Positions 61,657 to 64,000 of a DNA stretch of 64,000 nucleotides are shown here, in pieces; position 1 is the first letter of the stretch; each line of letters starts with the position of its first letter. The notes beneath the pieces are model-generated. The model saw nothing but the letters and a program-made list of their open reading frames with translations. It was not told the DNA's origin and searched no databases. The stretch comes from Mesorhizobium sp. M9A.F.Ca.ET.002.03.1.2 (GTDB lineage Bacteria > Pseudomonadota > Alphaproteobacteria > Rhizobiales > Rhizobiaceae), in assembly GCF_003952365.1 (NCBI RefSeq), contig NZ_CP034443.1, positions 1,109,001-1,173,000 on the forward strand, given 5' to 3'. A program made the position numbers and the translations under genes.

Positions 61657-61804
61657 AGGGGAGGATTCGGCCAATCTCCGAGGTTTGCGATTTGCCGCCG
61701 AGATTGCGACTGACAGGAACGATCGACATTCGCCGCCGATCGGCTCCCGACAAGTCAAAATTACTGTGTCACGGAACTGGCCCCGGATTGCTTGGTGGCG
61801 CCTC

Positions 61805-62119
61805 TCAAGCGCCACCGAGCGCCTCGATGCCTTTCGCCAGCACCACCGGATCGCCCAGCACGCGCAGCGTCTTCAGCCGGGCGGTGCCGCCGGCAACGAC
61901 CGAGACGGCCGATCGCGGCACTCCAAGCGCCTTGGCGACCAGCCGTTCGAGCGCTTGATTGGCGGCGCCGTTTTCCGGCACGGCGCGGACGCGGGCTTTG
62001 AGATGGCTTCGCCCGTCGGCAGACGTCTCGATGCCTTCGAGCCTGTCCATCGCCGCTTTCGGCGTCAGCCAGACGAACAGGTCGACGCCGTCGTCGCGCA
62101 AGCGGAACGGCGCGCTCAT
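61805..62119 (-). CDS. DUF167/YggU-family protein
   Basis: 104-residue protein of the YggU group: DDGVDLFVWLTPKAAMDRLEGI, then KARVRAVPENGAANQALERLVAKALGVPRSAVSVVAGGTARLK, the family core. The function is unknown; the fold is a small alpha/beta domain. It lies 7 bp downstream of yggT on the same strand, a common pairing, so the two form one transcription unit. Confidence 0.92.
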   Translation of the reverse strand: MSAPFRLRDDGVDLFVWLTPKAAMDRLEGIETSADGRSHLKARVRAVPENGAANQALERLVAKALGVPRSAVSVVAGGTARLKTLRVLGDPVVLAKGIEALGGA

Positions 62120-62126
62120 GGATGGC

Positions 62127-62417
62127 TCAGACGACCAGCGGCGCCACGGTGGTGAGCAGGAACTGCCGGAGGAAGAACAGGATCAGAAGCAGGATGATCG
62201 GCGAAATGTCGATACCGCCGAGGTCGGGCAAGAAGCGGCGGATCGGCCGCAGCGCCGGCTCGGTCAGCCGGAAGAGCATGTTGCTGACGCTATCGACGAA
62301 CTGGTTGCGCGAGTTGACGACGTTGAAGGCGTAGAGCCAGGAGAAAATCGCCGAAGCGATGATGATCCACCAATAAATGTCAAGCGCCAGGACAATGGTC
62401 TGAATGAGGGCTATCAT
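62127..62417 (-). CDS. YggT-family membrane protein
   Basis: 96-residue integral membrane protein with two hydrophobic regions ([43 protein letters not shown]) and the conserved loop [20 protein letters not shown]. The family influences envelope or osmotic homeostasis in other bacteria; the exact function is unknown. The ATG follows GGAGACCGGC. It precedes the DUF167 gene in an operon. Confidence 0.93.
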   Translation of the reverse strand: MIALIQTIVLALDIYWWIIIASAIFSWLYAFNVVNSRNQFVDSVSNMLFRLTEPALRPIRRFLPDLGGIDISPIILLLILFFLRQFLLTTVAPLVV

Positions 62418-62532
62418 GCCGGTCTCCAATTGTTGCCGACATGTAGCCATTGCGGGCGAAGGCGGCAAGAGCCAGCTGCCGCGGCACGCCGGCTCGATCG
62501 CAGGCCGCGCGGCTTTTGGGCCAAACGCAGCC

Positions 62533-62560
62533 TTGACAGGAAACCGCCGCGCCCGATAAA
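62533..62560 (+). promoter_or_regulatory. Candidate promoter of tRNA-Ala
   Basis: TTGACA (62533-62538) and GATAAA (62555-62560) with a 16-bp spacer. The tRNA begins 18 bp after the -10 box. The -35 is a perfect consensus. Confidence 0.65.
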
Positions 62561-62578
62561 TGCGCCCATCCGCTGGAC

Positions 62579-62654
<76 letters not shown>

Positions 62655-62669
62655 GCGGAATTTCCAAAG

Positions 62670-63158
62670 ATGCGATTTGAGATTGCGCCCTTCCTGGCCT
62701 GGCTGGGCACCGGCCTCACCTATGGCGTGCCCAATGCGCTGCTGCTGTTCGTGCCGTCCTCATCGTCTTCACCTTGCGTCGCACCGGGTTTCTTCTTTAC
62801 GATGTCGGCGACAATGAAGGGCGGCACACCGGGCGTCCGCTAACTGGCAGGCCATCACGGCGCTCTACGTCATCTCGAGCGTGCTCGCCGGCGGCTTCTT
62901 CTATATCGGCCTGATAGAGGCGCCCTCGCTGTCGCCCGCCGAACCGCTGCCTTCGGTGGCAGCCGCCGTCGTCGGCGGAACCTCGATCTTCGGCGGCCGC
63001 GGCGGCTACACCGGCACCATCATTGGGGCGCTGATCCTCACCGTGCTGACGACACTGCTGACCATTCTCCAGATGCCGGAGGGCGCGCGGCGGATTCTGT
63101 TGGGTTGATCGTGCTGTTCGTGACGGCGGCGTATCTGAGGATTATTGAGGATCGGTAG
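62670..63158 (+). pseudogene. Decayed ABC sugar-permease gene (RbsC-like C-terminal part)
   Basis: The remnant can be read only across three frameshifts: [25 protein letters not shown] in one frame, VLIVFTLRRTGFLLYDVGDNEG in a second, ITALYVISSVLAGGFFYIG to TSIFGGRGGYTGTIIGALIL in a third, and LIVLFVTAAYLRIIEDR in the first again. The AAVVGGTSIFGGRGG motif is characteristic of ribose/branched-chain-type permeases. The N-terminal half is absent, and the fragment starts 15 bp after the tRNA. It is not functional. Confidence 0.82.
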
Positions 63159-63310
63159 CCGGAGCTAGCGGATTTTCTTGACTTGCCGCTACCGGATGCA
63201 CTCTAGCCGGATGGGCCGCTCTGATCTCCCGGTCTTCCATTTCGAAACTCCTTGACCCTGGAGCAATGGCTGATTTTGTGGAGTATGGGCGCAAACGGAG
63301 CCGGAAAAAC

Positions 63311-64000
63311 GTGACCCTTACCAATCGAGACATTGTCGAACTTACGGCGTGGCGGCGCAAGCTGCACCAGCAACCGGAAATCTCGAATGAAGAGGAGAAG
63401 ACCGCTAAAGAGGTCGTCGCCTTCCTCACCGATACAAGGCCGGACAAAGTGCTGACCGGGTTAGGCGGACACGGCGTGGCGGCGATCTACGAAAGTGGCA
63501 AAGAGGGGCCGACGGTCATGTTCCGTTCGGAACTCGATGCCTTGCCGATTGAAGAACTTTCAGGCGTGCCGCATTCATCACTCGTGCCGGGCAAGTCGCA
63601 TATGTGCGGCCATGACGGACATACCGCGATCCTGGCGGCACTTGGCCGCCAGTTGGGGCGCGAAAAACCCGCCAGCGGCCGCGTCGTGCTGATGTTCCAG
63701 CCGGCGGAAGAAACCGGCAATGGCGCGGCCGGCGTCGTCGCCGATCCGCGCTTCGGCGAAATCGCGCCGGATTTCGCTTTCTCATTGCACAATCTGCCCG
63801 GTGTGCCGTTCGGTGAAGTGCGGCTCAAACCCGGTGTGGTCAACTGTGCTTCACGCGGCATGCGCATCGTGCTGGAGGGCAAGACCGCGCATTCGTCCAT
63901 GCCCGAGACCGGCATCTCACCCATGATGGCAATCAGCCAGTTGATGCCGGCTCTGCCCACGCTCGGGCGCGGAACCTTCGCCGACGACGACTTCGGCATG
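63311..64000 (+). CDS. M20-family amidohydrolase (3' end outside window)
   Basis: At least 230 residues of an M20D metallo-amidohydrolase related to hippurate and indole-acetyl-amino-acid hydrolases. It reads (M)TLTNRDIVELTAWRRKLHQQPEIS. Metal-site motifs are SELDALPIEE, SHMCGHDGHTAILAAL, FQPAEETGNGAAGVV and FSLHNLPGVPFGEV, then KTAHSSMPETGISP of the dimerisation domain. The GTG at 63311 is the probable start; the gene runs through the right edge. It would cleave N-acyl amino acids; the substrate is unknown. Confidence 0.88.
   Translation, partial: MTLTNRDIVELTAWRRKLHQQPEISNEEEKTAKEVVAFLTDTRPDKVLTGLGGHGVAAIYESGKEGPTVMFRSELDALPIEELSGVPHSSLVPGKSHMCGHDGHTAILAALGRQLGREKPASGRVVLMFQPAEETGNGAAGVVADPRFGEIAPDFAFSLHNLPGVPFGEVRLKPGVVNCASRGMRIVLEGKTAHSSMPETGISPMMAISQLMPALPTLGRGTFADDDFGM

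Larger units (their letters stand above)
61005..61780. mobile_element. Nested palindromic composite carrying a GIY-YIG gene
   Basis: The outer arms, 61005-61123 and 61662-61780, are inverted copies about 118 bp long; shared blocks include GACACAGT, GATTTTGAC/AATTTTGAC, GCCGATCGGC, GTTCCTGTCAG and TCGCAAACCTC. Inside lie a second pair of inverted arms (61128-61198 and 61584-61656) and the nuclease gene. The arrangement suggests one palindromic element inserted in the centre of another, or one element with layered arms. Confidence 0.75.

Noticed and set aside
61595..62155. Plus-strand frame covering the right repeat arms and DUF167
   Set aside because: Composed of repeat arms plus the antisense of the DUF167 gene; no start signal or family.
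62881..63108. Stand-alone small membrane protein
   Set aside because: Its sequence is the internal part of an ABC sugar permease and continues in other frames on both sides, so it is part of a pseudogene.

Overview
This is GC-rich alphaproteobacterial chromosomal DNA. The gene set points to the Rhizobiales (Hyphomicrobiales), most likely Mesorhizobium or a close relative. Supporting signs are the F1 operon beginning atpH-atpA, a roughly 1600-residue NAD-glutamate dehydrogenase, a Usg-family small protein, an SDHAF4-type assembly factor, a LemA/TPM operon, and several families of intergenic palindromic repeats of the kind common in rhizobia. The genus is inferred from this repertoire, not from a search.

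Layout. 1-7.5 kb: start of the atp operon (minus strand), a DUF4345-like membrane protein, an Asp/Glu racemase, a Phd/VapC-type toxin-antitoxin pair, an IS630-family element, priA and a transaldolase-like gene. 7.6-17.1 kb: leuS-lptE, a YggS-type PLP protein, two aldo/keto reductases around a divergent LysR/MFS pair, and a small Usg protein behind a RIME-like palindrome. 17.4-25.5 kb: acs, a MOSC protein, cfa, a structured small transcript with a 23-codon reading frame, a Tad-like vWA protein, a transglutaminase-like protein, a HAD hydrolase and an SDHAF4 homologue. 25.6-33.2 kb: htpX-rsmB, a heparinase II/III-like gene, purH, and a UMF1-type MFS gene between two palindromic repeats. 33.4-43.9 kb: the giant glutamate dehydrogenase, an AhpD-like protein, an exported histidine/phenylalanine ammonia-lyase-like protein without the usual MIO triad, an IS5-family (IS427-type) element, a YciI-like protein, a LysE exporter and a DUF1062 protein. 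43.9-51.5 kb: typA, phoD, a TetR/MFS divergent pair and ppa. 51.6-64 kb: a GNAT protein, a four-gene lemA/TPM operon, pdxY-DUF429, a frameshifted carbonic anhydrase, an M3 peptidase, a GIY-YIG gene nested inside two sets of inverted repeats, DUF167 and yggT genes, tRNA-Ala(CGC), a decayed sugar-permease gene, and the start of an M20 amidohydrolase.

Most genes are ordinary chromosomal housekeeping or transport functions. The unusual part is the mobile and repetitive DNA. A small GIY-YIG nuclease gene sits between long inverted arms, and a copy with the same arms but no gene lies 10 kb away; the pair looks like an autonomous element and its deletion derivative. One palindromic repeat has entered a TPM gene in frame and now separates its start codon from its signal peptide. 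Both insertion sequences entered the TA of a stop codon and rebuilt TAG, and RIME-like palindromes abut two other stop codons. Separately, the exported lyase-like protein and the small structured transcript next to cfa deserve follow-up.
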